This document shows, in pieces, positions 7,860 through 16,159 of a stretch of DNA of 64,000 nt. This DNA is from Glycomyces sambucus. GTDB lineage: Bacteria > Actinomycetota > Actinomycetes > Mycobacteriales > Micromonosporaceae. The stretch is taken from NCBI RefSeq assembly GCF_900102815.1, contig NZ_FNGF01000005.1, forward strand, positions 62,001 to 126,000, given 5' to 3'. Each line of letters starts with the position of its first letter. Position 1 is the stretch's first letter. A model generated the notes under the pieces. The model saw nothing but the letters and a program-made list of their open reading frames with translations, made no database searches and was not told the origin of the DNA. A program made the position numbers and the translations under genes.

Positions 7860-9926
7860 ATGGACGCCTCCAACTCGGCTACCCTGATCACGCTCGTGGT
7901 CGCCGCGCTCATATTCCTGGGCCTGCTGCTCATGATCGTCCGGCTCTACCGGAAGGTCGCGCCCGGCCAGGCGCTGGTCGTCACCAAGCTCCGCACCCGC
8001 AAGGTCTCCTTCACCTCCGCGCTCGTGCTCCCGATCGTCCACCGGGCCGAGTACATGGACATCTCGGTGAAGACCATCGAGATCAACCGGGCGGGCAAGG
8101 ACGGCCTGATCTGCCAGGACAACATCCGCGCCGACATCTCCATCACGTTCTTCGTGCGGGTCAACGCGACCGCCGACGACGTCATCAACGTCGCCGGGGC
8201 CATCGGCACCAAGCGCGCCTCCGACCAGGACACGCTCCAGGAGCTGTTCAACGCCAAGTTCTCCGAGGCCGTCAAGACCGTCGGCAAGCAGCTCGACTTC
8301 ACCGACCTGTACACCAACCGCGACGAGTTCCGCGACCGCATCCTCAACGTGATCGGCACCGACCTCAACGGCTACTCGCTCGAGGACGCCGCGATCGACT
8401 ACCTCGAGCAGACGCCGCTGGAGCACCTCGACCCGCAGAACATCCTCGACGCGCAGGGCATCCGCAAGATCACCGAGCTCACGGCCAAGGAGTCGGTGAC
8501 CACCAACGAGCACCGCCGCCACGAGGAGAAGGAGATCAAGCGCCAGGACGTCGAGGCCCGCGAGGCCGTCCTGGAGCTCGAACGGCGCCAGACCGAGGCC
8601 GAGATCCGCCAGCAGCGCGAGATCGAGACCCTCCGCGCCCGCGAGTCCGCCGAGGTCCAGAAGGTCCAGGCCGAGGAGCGCCTCAAGTCCGAGACCGCGC
8701 GCATCCGCACCGAGGAGGCCACGGGCGTCCAGCACGAGAACCGCCTCCGCGAGATCGCCGTCGCCGAGAAGAACCGCGAACGCGTCCTCGCCGTCGAGAC
8801 CGAGCGCATCGAGAAGGACCGCGTCCTCGAAGTGGTCGCCCGCGAGCGCGAGGAAGAGCTCGCCCGCATCGCCGCGAACAAGGAGCTCGAAGCGCAGAAG
8901 CGCGAGATCGCCGACGTCATCCGCGAGCGCATCGCCGTCGAGAAGACCGTCGCCGAGCAGGAGGAGGGCATCAAGCGCCTCCGCGCGGTCGAGGAGGCCG
9001 AGCGCGAGCGCCAGCGCGTCATCATCCTCGCCGAGGCCGAGGCCCAGGAGAGCCTGGTCAAGGACATCAAGGCCGCCGAGGCCGCCGAGGCCGCGTCCAA
9101 GCACCTCGCCCGCCAGCGCCTCACCGAGGCCGAGGCCGCGCAGCAGGCCGCCGAGCTCGAAGCGCGCGCGAAGATCCGTCAGGCCGAAGGGGAGCAGGCG
9201 CTCGCCGCCGCCCCGGGCCTCGCCGAGGTCCAGGTCCGCGAGGCCGAGGCCGACGCGATCGAGAAGGGCGGCCTCGCCGAGGCGAAGGCGTCCGAGGCGA
9301 AGGGGCGGGCCGAGGCCGAGGCCCAGGCCGCGATCGGCAAGGCCGAGGCCACCGCGACCGCCGCGAAGGGCACCGCCGAGGCGAACGCCCTGCGCGAGAA
9401 GCTCCTCGCCGAGTCTGCCGGCCTCACCGAGAAGGCCGTCGCGATGGACGCGCTCTCGAACGCGTCCCGCGAGCACGAGGAGTACCGCCTCCGCCTGGAG
9501 ATGGAGAAGGAGCTGCGCGGCGCCGAGATCGAGGCCCGCCGGTCGATCGCCGAGCAGCAGGCGAACGTCATCGCCACGGGCCTGTCGAAGGCCGACATCT
9601 CCCTGGTCGGCGGCGACGCCCAGTTCTTCGACCGGGTCGTCGGCGCGATCGGCTACGGCAAGGCCGTCGACGGGTTCGTCGCCCACTCCGAGGTGGCCCA
9701 GACCGCGGTCGCCGCGTGGGGCAACGGGAGCACGTCGTTCGCCGAAGACCTCAAGGGCGTCCTGGGCTCCATCGGCACCGAGGACGTCAAGAACCTCACC
9801 GTGTCCGCCGCGCTCCTCAAGCTCATCCAGAGCGGCGGCGACGAGGGCTCCCTGAACGGCCTCCTGTCCAAGGCCCGCGAGCTCGGCCTGGCCGAGCGCC
9901 CGGCCTACGAGATCGCCGCGAAGTAG
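7860..9926 (+). CDS. Flotillin/SPFH (band 7) protein, YqiK-like
   Basis: 688 aa from ATG 7860, preceded by TTAGGAA. One membrane helix at residues 8-27 is followed by the band-7/SPFH domain (about 30-200: VAPGQALVVTKLRTRKVSFT, NIRADISITFFVRVNATADD). A very long Glu/Ala/Arg-rich coiled coil spans about 205-570 and a flotillin-type C-terminal region follows (SKADISLVGGDAQFFDRVVG). Flotillins oligomerise at the inner membrane and scaffold membrane microdomains. The upstream YqiJ-like gene and the downstream AAA ATPase indicate an operon. A frame extension to 7755 lacks similarity and is not used. A strong hairpin follows the stop. Confidence 0.92.
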   Translation: MDASNSATLITLVVAALIFLGLLLMIVRLYRKVAPGQALVVTKLRTRKVSFTSALVLPIVHRAEYMDISVKTIEINRAGKDGLICQDNIRADISITFFVRVNATADDVINVAGAIGTKRASDQDTLQELFNAKFSEAVKTVGKQLDFTDLYTNRDEFRDRILNVIGTDLNGYSLEDAAIDYLEQTPLEHLDPQNILDAQGIRKITELTAKESVTTNEHRRHEEKEIKRQDVEAREAVLELERRQTEAEIRQQREIETLRARESAEVQKVQAEERLKSETARIRTEEATGVQHENRLREIAVAEKNRERVLAVETERIEKDRVLEVVAREREEELARIAANKELEAQKREIADVIRERIAVEKTVAEQEEGIKRLRAVEEAERERQRVIILAEAEAQESLVKDIKAAEAAEAASKHLARQRLTEAEAAQQAAELEARAKIRQAEGEQALAAAPGLAEVQVREAEADAIEKGGLAEAKASEAKGRAEAEAQAAIGKAEATATAAKGTAEANALREKLLAESAGLTEKAVAMDALSNASREHEEYRLRLEMEKELRGAEIEARRSIAEQQANVIATGLSKADISLVGGDAQFFDRVVGAIGYGKAVDGFVAHSEVAQTAVAAWGNGSTSFAEDLKGVLGSIGTEDVKNLTVSAALLKLIQSGGDEGSLNGLLSKARELGLAERPAYEIAAK

Positions 9927-9936
9927 CGCCAGACCC

Positions 9937-9973
9937 GGACCGCGGGCCCCGCCACCCTTGGGGCCCGCGGTCC
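9937..9973 (+). terminator. Strong GC hairpin between flotillin and AAA ATPase genes
   Basis: A perfect 14-bp stem (9937-9950 with 9960-9973) with a 9-nt loop lies 10 nt after the flotillin stop and 43 nt before the next ATG. There is no T-run, so it may be a partial terminator or mRNA-stabilising hairpin that sets the ratio of the two proteins. Confidence 0.65.
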
Positions 9974-10016
9974 TCCCACCGCCCGCACCCGCATCCGAAC
10001 GCTCCCAGGGGAACCC

Positions 10017-13000
10017 ATGGCCGAAGAGAAGACCGCCGCGCCCGAGGCCGCCACCGCCGGGAACGCCCCGGACGGTACCGCTTCCGACCGCGCCGCTTCC
10101 GACAGTGCCGCCGCCTCTCTCGGCAGCGCCTCTCTCGACGGCGGCACCTACGAGGTCCTCTCCTCCCGCCTCGCCGGCTACGCCGCCGACCTCGCCGACC
10201 GGGCCGAGGCCCTGAACGCCGACCGCACCGAGGCGTTCGGGTCCACCGAGCTCACCCTCCTGGGCACCACGCGCATCCGCACCGCGAACAACTGCGTCCC
10301 GCGCGACATCGCCCGCATCGGCGACCGGCTCCTCTTCGGCTACAACGTCCACATGGGACTCAAGTCGCAGACCGGGGTCGCCGACGTCTTCGCCCTCCAC
10401 GACTTCGAGCGCGAGAACGGGAACTTCGCGTTCCACGAGGTCGCCGAGTCCGGCCACGCCCTCGACGACCCGAGGTTCGTCACCGACTTCACCGAGATCT
10501 ACCGGTACTACCGCTCCGCCGAACTCCTCCAGGTCCGCGAGGTCGACACCCGCCTCCTCGCCGTCTTCAAGATCGGCGACCAGCTCACCGACCAGCGCGT
10601 CCTGCGCTGGCAGCTCCAGAGCGACGGCACCGCCGCCTACATCGACGCGCGCGGCGAGGCCGACGCGGTCTGGCCCGAGCCCTACGACTTCGAGTGGACC
10701 GAGACCACCCGCGAGCAGCACGTCACCGGCCGCCACCCGCACGTGTCCATCGAGGACGAGATCTTCGTCGAATGCCTCGGCGGCGACCTCACCGTCAAGA
10801 TCGAGAACAACACCGACACCGGCGAAGGCGTCTACTCCGAGCCCGTCGCCGAACCCCTCCAGTCCCTCGCCGACGCCGAGATCGCCTACTCCCGCATCGG
10901 ACCGCTGATCCTGCTGCGCATCCTCCCCTACAAGGAGACCGCCGCCCGGCACCTGATCTACAACACCCGCACCGCGACCGTGGTGCGCGCCGACGCGATC
11001 GGCAACGCGTGCCGGCGCCTCCCCGAGGACCACGGCGTCATCTTCCCCGGCGGGTACTACCTCAACGAGGGGAGGCTCAAGACCTTCGACCACGAGAGCG
11101 CCGGGCTCCGCTTCAAGCGGATCGTCCGCTCGCCCAACGGCGAGGACGTCCTCTACGTCTTCTACGACCAGGCCGAGGGCCGCTCGCTCCTGCTGCCGTA
11201 CAACGTGATCCGCAAAGAGGTCGCGGCGCCCATGAGCGTCCACGGCTACGCGGTCTTCGACGACGGCACCCTCGTCGCGTTCCGCGCCGGCGGCGAGGAG
11301 GCCACCCGGGTCCACCCGATGCAGGTGTGGGCCACCCCGTTCTGCTCCGAGGCCCACGCCGCCGCCACCGAGTCCGGCGACGGCCCGATCAACCGCATCG
11401 GCAACGCCGAGGCCGTCCGCGCCGTCTCCGACGCCCTCTCGGTGGCCCGCATCGTCCGCGAGATGGAGCCCGCCCAGGCGGTCTTCGAAGCGCTCATCGC
11501 CGCCGCCGTCCGCTGCCTCGACGACTACCCGTGGCTCGGCGACGAGGGGCTGCACGGCCTCGACGAGACGCTGAAGCAGGTCCGCGACACCGCCGAATCG
11601 GTCCTCGACGAGTACGCCACCGTCGCCGAACTCACCGGCGAGGCCGAGCGGGCCCTGGAGTCGGCCCGCACCGACACCGTCAAGCTCCTGCGCCGCGCCC
11701 GCGGCGAGACCCCCAAGACCGCCGAGGAGTGGGTCGGGCTCCTCACCGAGCTGCGCGGCGCCTCCGGGCACCTCGTGACGCTGCGCGAGACCCGCTACAT
11801 CGACCTCGCCGGCATCGACGCGCTCGCCGCCGAGGTCGCCGAATCGCTCGCCGCCACCGGCCGCCGCGCCGTCGCGTTCCTGGAGCGCGACGACGCGTTC
11901 ACCGCTTACCACGAGCAGATCACCGGCCTCGAACACAAAGCCGAGGGCATTGCCACCGTGGCCGAGGCGACCCCCGTCCTCGACGACCTCGACGCCCGCC
12001 AGCGGGGCCTGGAGACCCTGACCGAGGTCGTCGCGAACCTCGACATCGGCGACGCCGTCGTGCGCACCGCGATCCTCGGCCGCGTCTCCGAAGTCCTCGC
12101 CGCGGTCAACCGCGCCCGCGCGGCCCTCGCCGCGCGCCGCCGCGAACTCGCCGTGGGCGAGGGCAGGGCGGAGTTCGCCGCCGAGTTCGCGCTCCTGGGC
12201 CAGTCGGTGACCGCCGCGATCAGCGCCGCCGGCACGCCCGCGGCGTGCGACGAGCAGCTGGGCCGGCTCCTACTCACCATCGAGAACCTCGAGACCCGCT
12301 TCGCCGAGTTCGACGCGTTCCTCGCGCAGCTCGCCGACAAGCGCACCGACGTCTACGAGGCGTTCTCCTCCCGCAAGCAGCACCTCCTCGACGAAGCCGC
12401 CCGCCGCGCCGAGCAGCTCGCCGCCTCCGCCGACCGCATCCTCGACGCCGTCGCCCGCCGCACCCTCACACTGTCCTCACTGGACGAAGTGAACACCTAC
12501 TTCGCCACCGACCCGATGGTCGAACGCCTCCGCAAGGTCGTGGCCGAGCTCCGCGGCCTCGACGACACCGTGCGCGCCGAGGAGGTCGAGGGCCGCATCG
12601 CCGCCGCCCGCGCCGAGGCCGGGCGGGCCCTGACCGACCGCATCGACCTCTTCGACGGCGACGCCGTCAAGTTCGGCGAGCACCGCATCCCCGTCAACAC
12701 CCAGCCCCTCGACCTCACCCTCGTGCCCACCGGCGACGCGCTCGCCTTCTCGCTCACCGGCACCGACTACCGGCACGTGGTGGACGACCCCGGGTTCGCC
12801 GACACCAAGGCGTACTGGCAGCAGTTCCTCCCCTCCGAGAACCCGGACGTGTACCGCTCCGAGCACCTGGCCGCGGCCCTCCTCGCCGAGCACGGCACCG
12901 CCGCGCTCCTCGCCGAGGAGGACCTGCCGAAGTTCGTCGCCGCCGCCGCGGCCGAACGCTACGACGAGGGCTACGAGCGCGGCGTCCACGACGCCGACGC

Positions 13001-15107
13001 CGCCGCGGTCCTCACCGAGGTCCTGCGCCTCCAGCAGAGCGCGGGCCTGCTCCGCTACCCCGCCGCCGAACGCGCGCTGGCGCGGCTGTTCTGGGGCGAG
13101 TACACCGCGGCGAACAAGGAGGAGGCCGCGGTCTGGGCCGCCCAGGCCCGCTCGCTCGCGAAGGTCCGCGAGGTCTTCGGCCGCCCCGACGCCATGGCCG
13201 GGCTCGTCAAGGACATCGGCGCGCCCCTGGCCCGGTTCACCGAAGGCACCCGCCTGCGCGACCACTGGCAGTTCCCGCTCGCCGCCGACCCGCAGCTCAC
13301 GGTGGAGTACCTGGTCGAAGAGCTCGCCGCCACCGGCGCCTTCGCCGCCTCCGGGCGCGCCCGCGCCCTCCTCACCGCGTTCGCCAACCACATCGGACCC
13401 ACCGCCAAGGCCGAACTCGACAAAGACCTCAGCAGCGACCTCAACAGCGATCTCAGCAGCGATCTCAACAGCGACTTCAACAGCGACCTCGCGGCCGTCG
13501 AACGCGACGCGCCCGCCGACGCGCCCCGGTCGGTGTTCCTCAAATGGGGCCTCGCGTGGAACTGGCTCGACGCGTTCCTCGGCCAGACCGAGAGCGACCG
13601 CTTCGACCGCGGCGACCTCCCCGAGGCCATCGCCCTGCTCATCGGCTCGGCCGACTCCTACGACGTCGACGCCGAACTCACCGCGCAGGTCACCGGGCTC
13701 CTGGGCACCCACGCGCGCATCGAGAACCGGGTCCTGGAGATCCGCCTCGACGAGTTCCTGGCCCGCACCGGCGGGTTCCGCCGCACCGTCCTCCCCGGCT
13801 ACCGGGCCTACCAGCGCCGCCGCGCCGACCTCATCGAGGCGCACCGCTCGACCCTGCGCATCGAGGAGTTCAAGCCCAAGACGATGGCCGGGTTCGTGCG
13901 CAACCAGCTCATCGACGACGTGTACCTGCCGCTCATCGGCGCGAACCTCGCCAAGCAGATCGGCGCCGGGTCCGGCGAGGGCCGGCGCACCGACCAGTCG
14001 GGGATGCTCATGCTCATCTCCCCGCCCGGGTACGGCAAGACGACCCTCATGGAGTACGTCGCCGACCGGCTCGGGATGCTCCTGGTCAAGGTCAACGGGC
14101 CCGCGCTCGGGCACGAGACGACCTCCGTGGACCCGAACGACGCGCCGAACGCCACCGCCCGCGCCGAGGTCCAGAAGATCAACTTCGCGCTCGAATGCGG
14201 CTCGAACGTCCTGCTCTACCTCGACGACATCCAGCACACCAACCCCGAACTGCTCCAGAAGTTCATCTCCCTGTGCGACGCGCAGCGGAAGATGGAGGGC
14301 GTCTGGAACGGCCGCACCCGCACCTACGACCTGCGCGGCAAGCGGTTCGCGGTGTGCATGGCCGGCAACCCGTACACCGAGGCCGGGCAGCGGTTCCGCA
14401 TCCCCGACATGCTCGCCAACCGCGCCGACGTGTGGAACCTCGGCGACGTCCTCTCCGGGCGCGACCGGGTCTTCGCCCAGTCCTACATCGAGAACGCGCT
14501 CACCTCGAACAAGGTGACCGCGCCGCTCGCCGGGCGCGGGCGCGCCGACGTGCAGCTGCTCGTCCGCCTCGCCGCGGGCGACCCGACCGCCGCCCCCGAC
14601 GGCCTCGCGCACCCGTACTCGGCGGGCGAACTCGACCAGGTGCTGTCGGTGCTGCGCAAACTCGTGCGCATCCAGGAGACCGTGCTGCGCAACAACCTCG
14701 CGTACATCGCGTCGGCCGCCACCGACGCCGCCGCGCGCACCGAGCCGCCGTTCCTGCTCCAGGGCTCGTACCGGAACATGAACCGCCTGGCCGAGCGGGT
14801 CGTCCCGGTCATGAACGACGAGGAGCTCGAAGCGGTCATCGACGACCACTACGCGGGCGAGGCGCAGACCCTCGCCTCCGGCGCGGAGTCGAACCTGCTC
14901 AAACTCGCCGAGCTCCGCGGGCGCCTCGACGGCGACCGCGAGGCCCGCTGGGAGGCCGTCAAGGACGCGTTCCGGCGCGAGCAGACGCTCGGCGGCGCGA
15001 GCGACGATCCAATGTCGAGGGCCGTCGGGGCCATCACCCTGCTGTCGGACCGCGTCGCCGGAATCGAGTCCGCGGTTCGGCAAAGAAGCAGCGTCGAGGG
15101 GGAATAA
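10017..15107 (+). CDS. Giant AAA ATPase of the DNA-repair-ATPase type
   Basis: 1696 aa; the ATG is preceded by AGGGGAAC. Residues 50-480 are beta-rich (NNCVPRDIARIGDRLLFGYN, IFVECLGGDLTVKIENNTD). About 490-770 is helical and coiled-coil, and the middle is an unassigned helical region. The C-terminal AAA ATPase carries Walker A PPGYGKTT near residue 1338, Walker B NVLLYLDDIQHTNPE near 1400, and a sensor-like FAVCMAGNPYTEAG near 1444. The layout resembles large actinobacterial proteins annotated as DNA repair ATPase. A Ser-Asp-Leu/Asn repeat sits at 13425-13490. It is coupled to flotillin and YqiJ-like genes, so it probably acts at a flotillin-organised membrane site. Substrate and partner are unknown. 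Confidence 0.82.
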   Translation: MAEEKTAAPEAATAGNAPDGTASDRAASDSAAASLGSASLDGGTYEVLSSRLAGYAADLADRAEALNADRTEAFGSTELTLLGTTRIRTANNCVPRDIARIGDRLLFGYNVHMGLKSQTGVADVFALHDFERENGNFAFHEVAESGHALDDPRFVTDFTEIYRYYRSAELLQVREVDTRLLAVFKIGDQLTDQRVLRWQLQSDGTAAYIDARGEADAVWPEPYDFEWTETTREQHVTGRHPHVSIEDEIFVECLGGDLTVKIENNTDTGEGVYSEPVAEPLQSLADAEIAYSRIGPLILLRILPYKETAARHLIYNTRTATVVRADAIGNACRRLPEDHGVIFPGGYYLNEGRLKTFDHESAGLRFKRIVRSPNGEDVLYVFYDQAEGRSLLLPYNVIRKEVAAPMSVHGYAVFDDGTLVAFRAGGEEATRVHPMQVWATPFCSEAHAAATESGDGPINRIGNAEAVRAVSDALSVARIVREMEPAQAVFEALIAAAVRCLDDYPWLGDEGLHGLDETLKQVRDTAESVLDEYATVAELTGEAERALESARTDTVKLLRRARGETPKTAEEWVGLLTELRGASGHLVTLRETRYIDLAGIDALAAEVAESLAATGRRAVAFLERDDAFTAYHEQITGLEHKAEGIATVAEATPVLDDLDARQRGLETLTEVVANLDIGDAVVRTAILGRVSEVLAAVNRARAALAARRRELAVGEGRAEFAAEFALLGQSVTAAISAAGTPAACDEQLGRLLLTIENLETRFAEFDAFLAQLADKRTDVYEAFSSRKQHLLDEAARRAEQLAASADRILDAVARRTLTLSSLDEVNTYFATDPMVERLRKVVAELRGLDDTVRAEEVEGRIAAARAEAGRALTDRIDLFDGDAVKFGEHRIPVNTQPLDLTLVPTGDALAFSLTGTDYRHVVDDPGFADTKAYWQQFLPSENPDVYRSEHLAAALLAEHGTAALLAEEDLPKFVAAAAAERYDEGYERGVHDADAAAVLTEVLRLQQSAGLLRYPAAERALARLFWGEYTAANKEEAAVWAAQARSLAKVREVFGRPDAMAGLVKDIGAPLARFTEGTRLRDHWQFPLAADPQLTVEYLVEELAATGAFAASGRARALLTAFANHIGPTAKAELDKDLSSDLNSDLSSDLNSDFNSDLAAVERDAPADAPRSVFLKWGLAWNWLDAFLGQTESDRFDRGDLPEAIALLIGSADSYDVDAELTAQVTGLLGTHARIENRVLEIRLDEFLARTGGFRRTVLPGYRAYQRRRADLIEAHRSTLRIEEFKPKTMAGFVRNQLIDDVYLPLIGANLAKQIGAGSGEGRRTDQSGMLMLISPPGYGKTTLMEYVADRLGMLLVKVNGPALGHETTSVDPNDAPNATARAEVQKINFALECGSNVLLYLDDIQHTNPELLQKFISLCDAQRKMEGVWNGRTRTYDLRGKRFAVCMAGNPYTEAGQRFRIPDMLANRADVWNLGDVLSGRDRVFAQSYIENALTSNKVTAPLAGRGRADVQLLVRLAAGDPTAAPDGLAHPYSAGELDQVLSVLRKLVRIQETVLRNNLAYIASAATDAAARTEPPFLLQGSYRNMNRLAERVVPVMNDEELEAVIDDHYAGEAQTLASGAESNLLKLAELRGRLDGDREARWEAVKDAFRREQTLGGASDDPMSRAVGAITLLSDRVAGIESAVRQRSSVEGE
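13425..13490 (+). repeat. 12-bp in-frame tandem repeat inside the AAA ATPase gene
   Basis: Five and a half copies of GAYYTCARCAGC encode a run of D-(L/F)-(S/N)-S units. Period 12 keeps the reading frame, so the repeat makes a flexible, acidic linker of about 22 residues between the helical middle region and the part leading to the AAA domain. Synonymous GAC/GAT and AGC/AAC changes between units show it is not brand-new. Confidence 0.85.
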
Positions 15108-15223
15108 ACGGTCGGCGCTGGTCCGCGGCGACCCGGTCACCCGGTACGCTTTCGAACTAGAGCCTGGCGACTAGCCCGCAGTGCCCCTGAACGCCGCAGA
15201 TTACCGAATATAGGGAGGTTCCC

Positions 15224-15940
15224 GTGCCGACGAAGACGGGAGACAAGGTCCGGATCATCGTCCTGGGCACCGGCCCCGACGCCGACACCGCCCGCGCGAT
15301 CGCCGAGTCCGACGCCGATGTCGCGCTCGCCAAACAGTTCACCAAGACCGTGACCCACCTGGTCGTCGACGACACCGTCAAGCCCGCCGAGGCGCGCGTG
15401 AAGAAGGCCGAGGAGGCCGGCGTCCCGGTCCTTACCGTCGCCGAGTTCCGCGCCCTGCTCGTCGCCGGTGCCGAGGACGAAGCGGGAGCCGAGGAGGCCG
15501 AGGCCCCCGCGGCCGCGGCCGACGAGGCCCCCGACGCCGGACCCGAGATCGTCGACGAGCCCGCGGTCGCGGCGGTCGCCGAGACCGAGACCGCCGCCGC
15601 GACTTCGGACGTCGAGCCCGAGCCCGTCACCGCGGCCGAGCCCGTCGCCGCCGAGCCCGAGCCCGTCACCGCGCCGGCCGCCGAGCCGGTCGAGGAGCTG
15701 GAGCCGGTCGCCGAGTCCGAGAAGCCCTCGGAGGCGGCGCCGACCGACAGCACGGCGACCGAGCCGGTCGCCGAGGCGATCGACGAGCCGGAGGCGGCCG
15801 CGGCCGACCCCGAGAAGGCCGTCCCGTCCCAGGCCGACGCGCCCGCGATCGAGACCACCGACGCCGGGTCCGAGAAGTCCAAGCCCGGCTTCATGGCGAA
15901 GATCAAGTCGATCTTCGGCCTCACCGGCTCGCGCAAGTAG
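15224..15940 (+). CDS. BRCT-like domain protein with long acidic linker
   Basis: 238 aa from GTG 15224, with a strong Shine-Dalgarno AGGGAGG 5 nt upstream. Residues 8-86 fit a BRCT domain (VRIIVLGTGPDADTARAIAE, FTKTVTHLVVDD, VKKAEEAGVPVLTVAEFRAL). Residues 90-215 are a low-complexity Ala/Pro/Glu/Val linker. The last 20 residues (KPGFMAKIKSIFGLTGSRK) are basic and amphipathic, suitable for membrane or nucleic-acid contact. BRCT domains bind phosphopeptides or DNA ends in repair and replication. It follows the giant AAA ATPase by 116 nt and may belong to the same DNA-processing module. A strong terminator follows it. Confidence 0.78.
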   Translation: MPTKTGDKVRIIVLGTGPDADTARAIAESDADVALAKQFTKTVTHLVVDDTVKPAEARVKKAEEAGVPVLTVAEFRALLVAGAEDEAGAEEAEAPAAAADEAPDAGPEIVDEPAVAAVAETETAAATSDVEPEPVTAAEPVAAEPEPVTAPAAEPVEELEPVAESEKPSEAAPTDSTATEPVAEAIDEPEAAAADPEKAVPSQADAPAIETTDAGSEKSKPGFMAKIKSIFGLTGSRK

Positions 15941-15953
15941 CGTCCGGTGGCCG

Positions 15954-15983
15954 AAAGCCCCGAGCCCGCGGGCTCGGGGCTTT
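15954..15983 (+). terminator. Rho-independent terminator after the BRCT-like gene
   Basis: A perfect 30-nt palindrome runs from AAAGCCCCGAGCCC to GGGCTCGGGGCTTT and ends in TTT, 14 nt after the stop. It cleanly separates the flotillin/AAA/BRCT genes from clpB. Confidence 0.9.
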
Positions 15984-16046
15984 ACGCTTGCCCCGGAGCC
16001 GCACCGGGTTCGCTCAGGGCGAACGCGCGGGAGTTCGCCGTGAAAA

Positions 16047-16067
16047 CTTGAGCCGTCTAGACTCAAC
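16047..16067 (+). promoter_or_regulatory. HAIR element (HspR operator) upstream of clpB
   Basis: CTTGAGC-N7-ACTCAAC matches the HAIR consensus CTTGAGT-N7-ACTCAAG at 12 of 14 arm positions with the exact 7-bp spacer. It lies 92 bp upstream of the clpB GTG. HAIR is the binding site of the repressor HspR in actinobacteria, where clpB and the dnaK operon are known targets. HspR itself is not in the window. Confidence 0.85.
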
Positions 16068-16159
16068 CTTGCGGCCCCCGCGGGCCGCGCAGGACCGCTC
16101 GGACCCGGCATCCGAGCAGGCCCGCCTACGAGCGAACCGACGAAGGAAGGCACACCGCA

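Noticed and set aside
7845-11936. 1363-codon open frame on the minus strand
   Set aside because: It lies fully opposite the flotillin and AAA ATPase genes and is a low-complexity Gly/Leu/Asp/Ala/Val shadow produced by GC-rich codons; no start signal or domain.
13425-13490. Possible CRISPR-like repeat
   Set aside because: The 12-bp units are contiguous without spacers and stay in frame within a coding sequence; it is a protein linker repeat. No CRISPR array was seen anywhere in the window.
9716-15160. 1814-codon plus-strand frame
   Set aside because: Arg/Pro-rich +1 shadow of the AAA ATPase frame.
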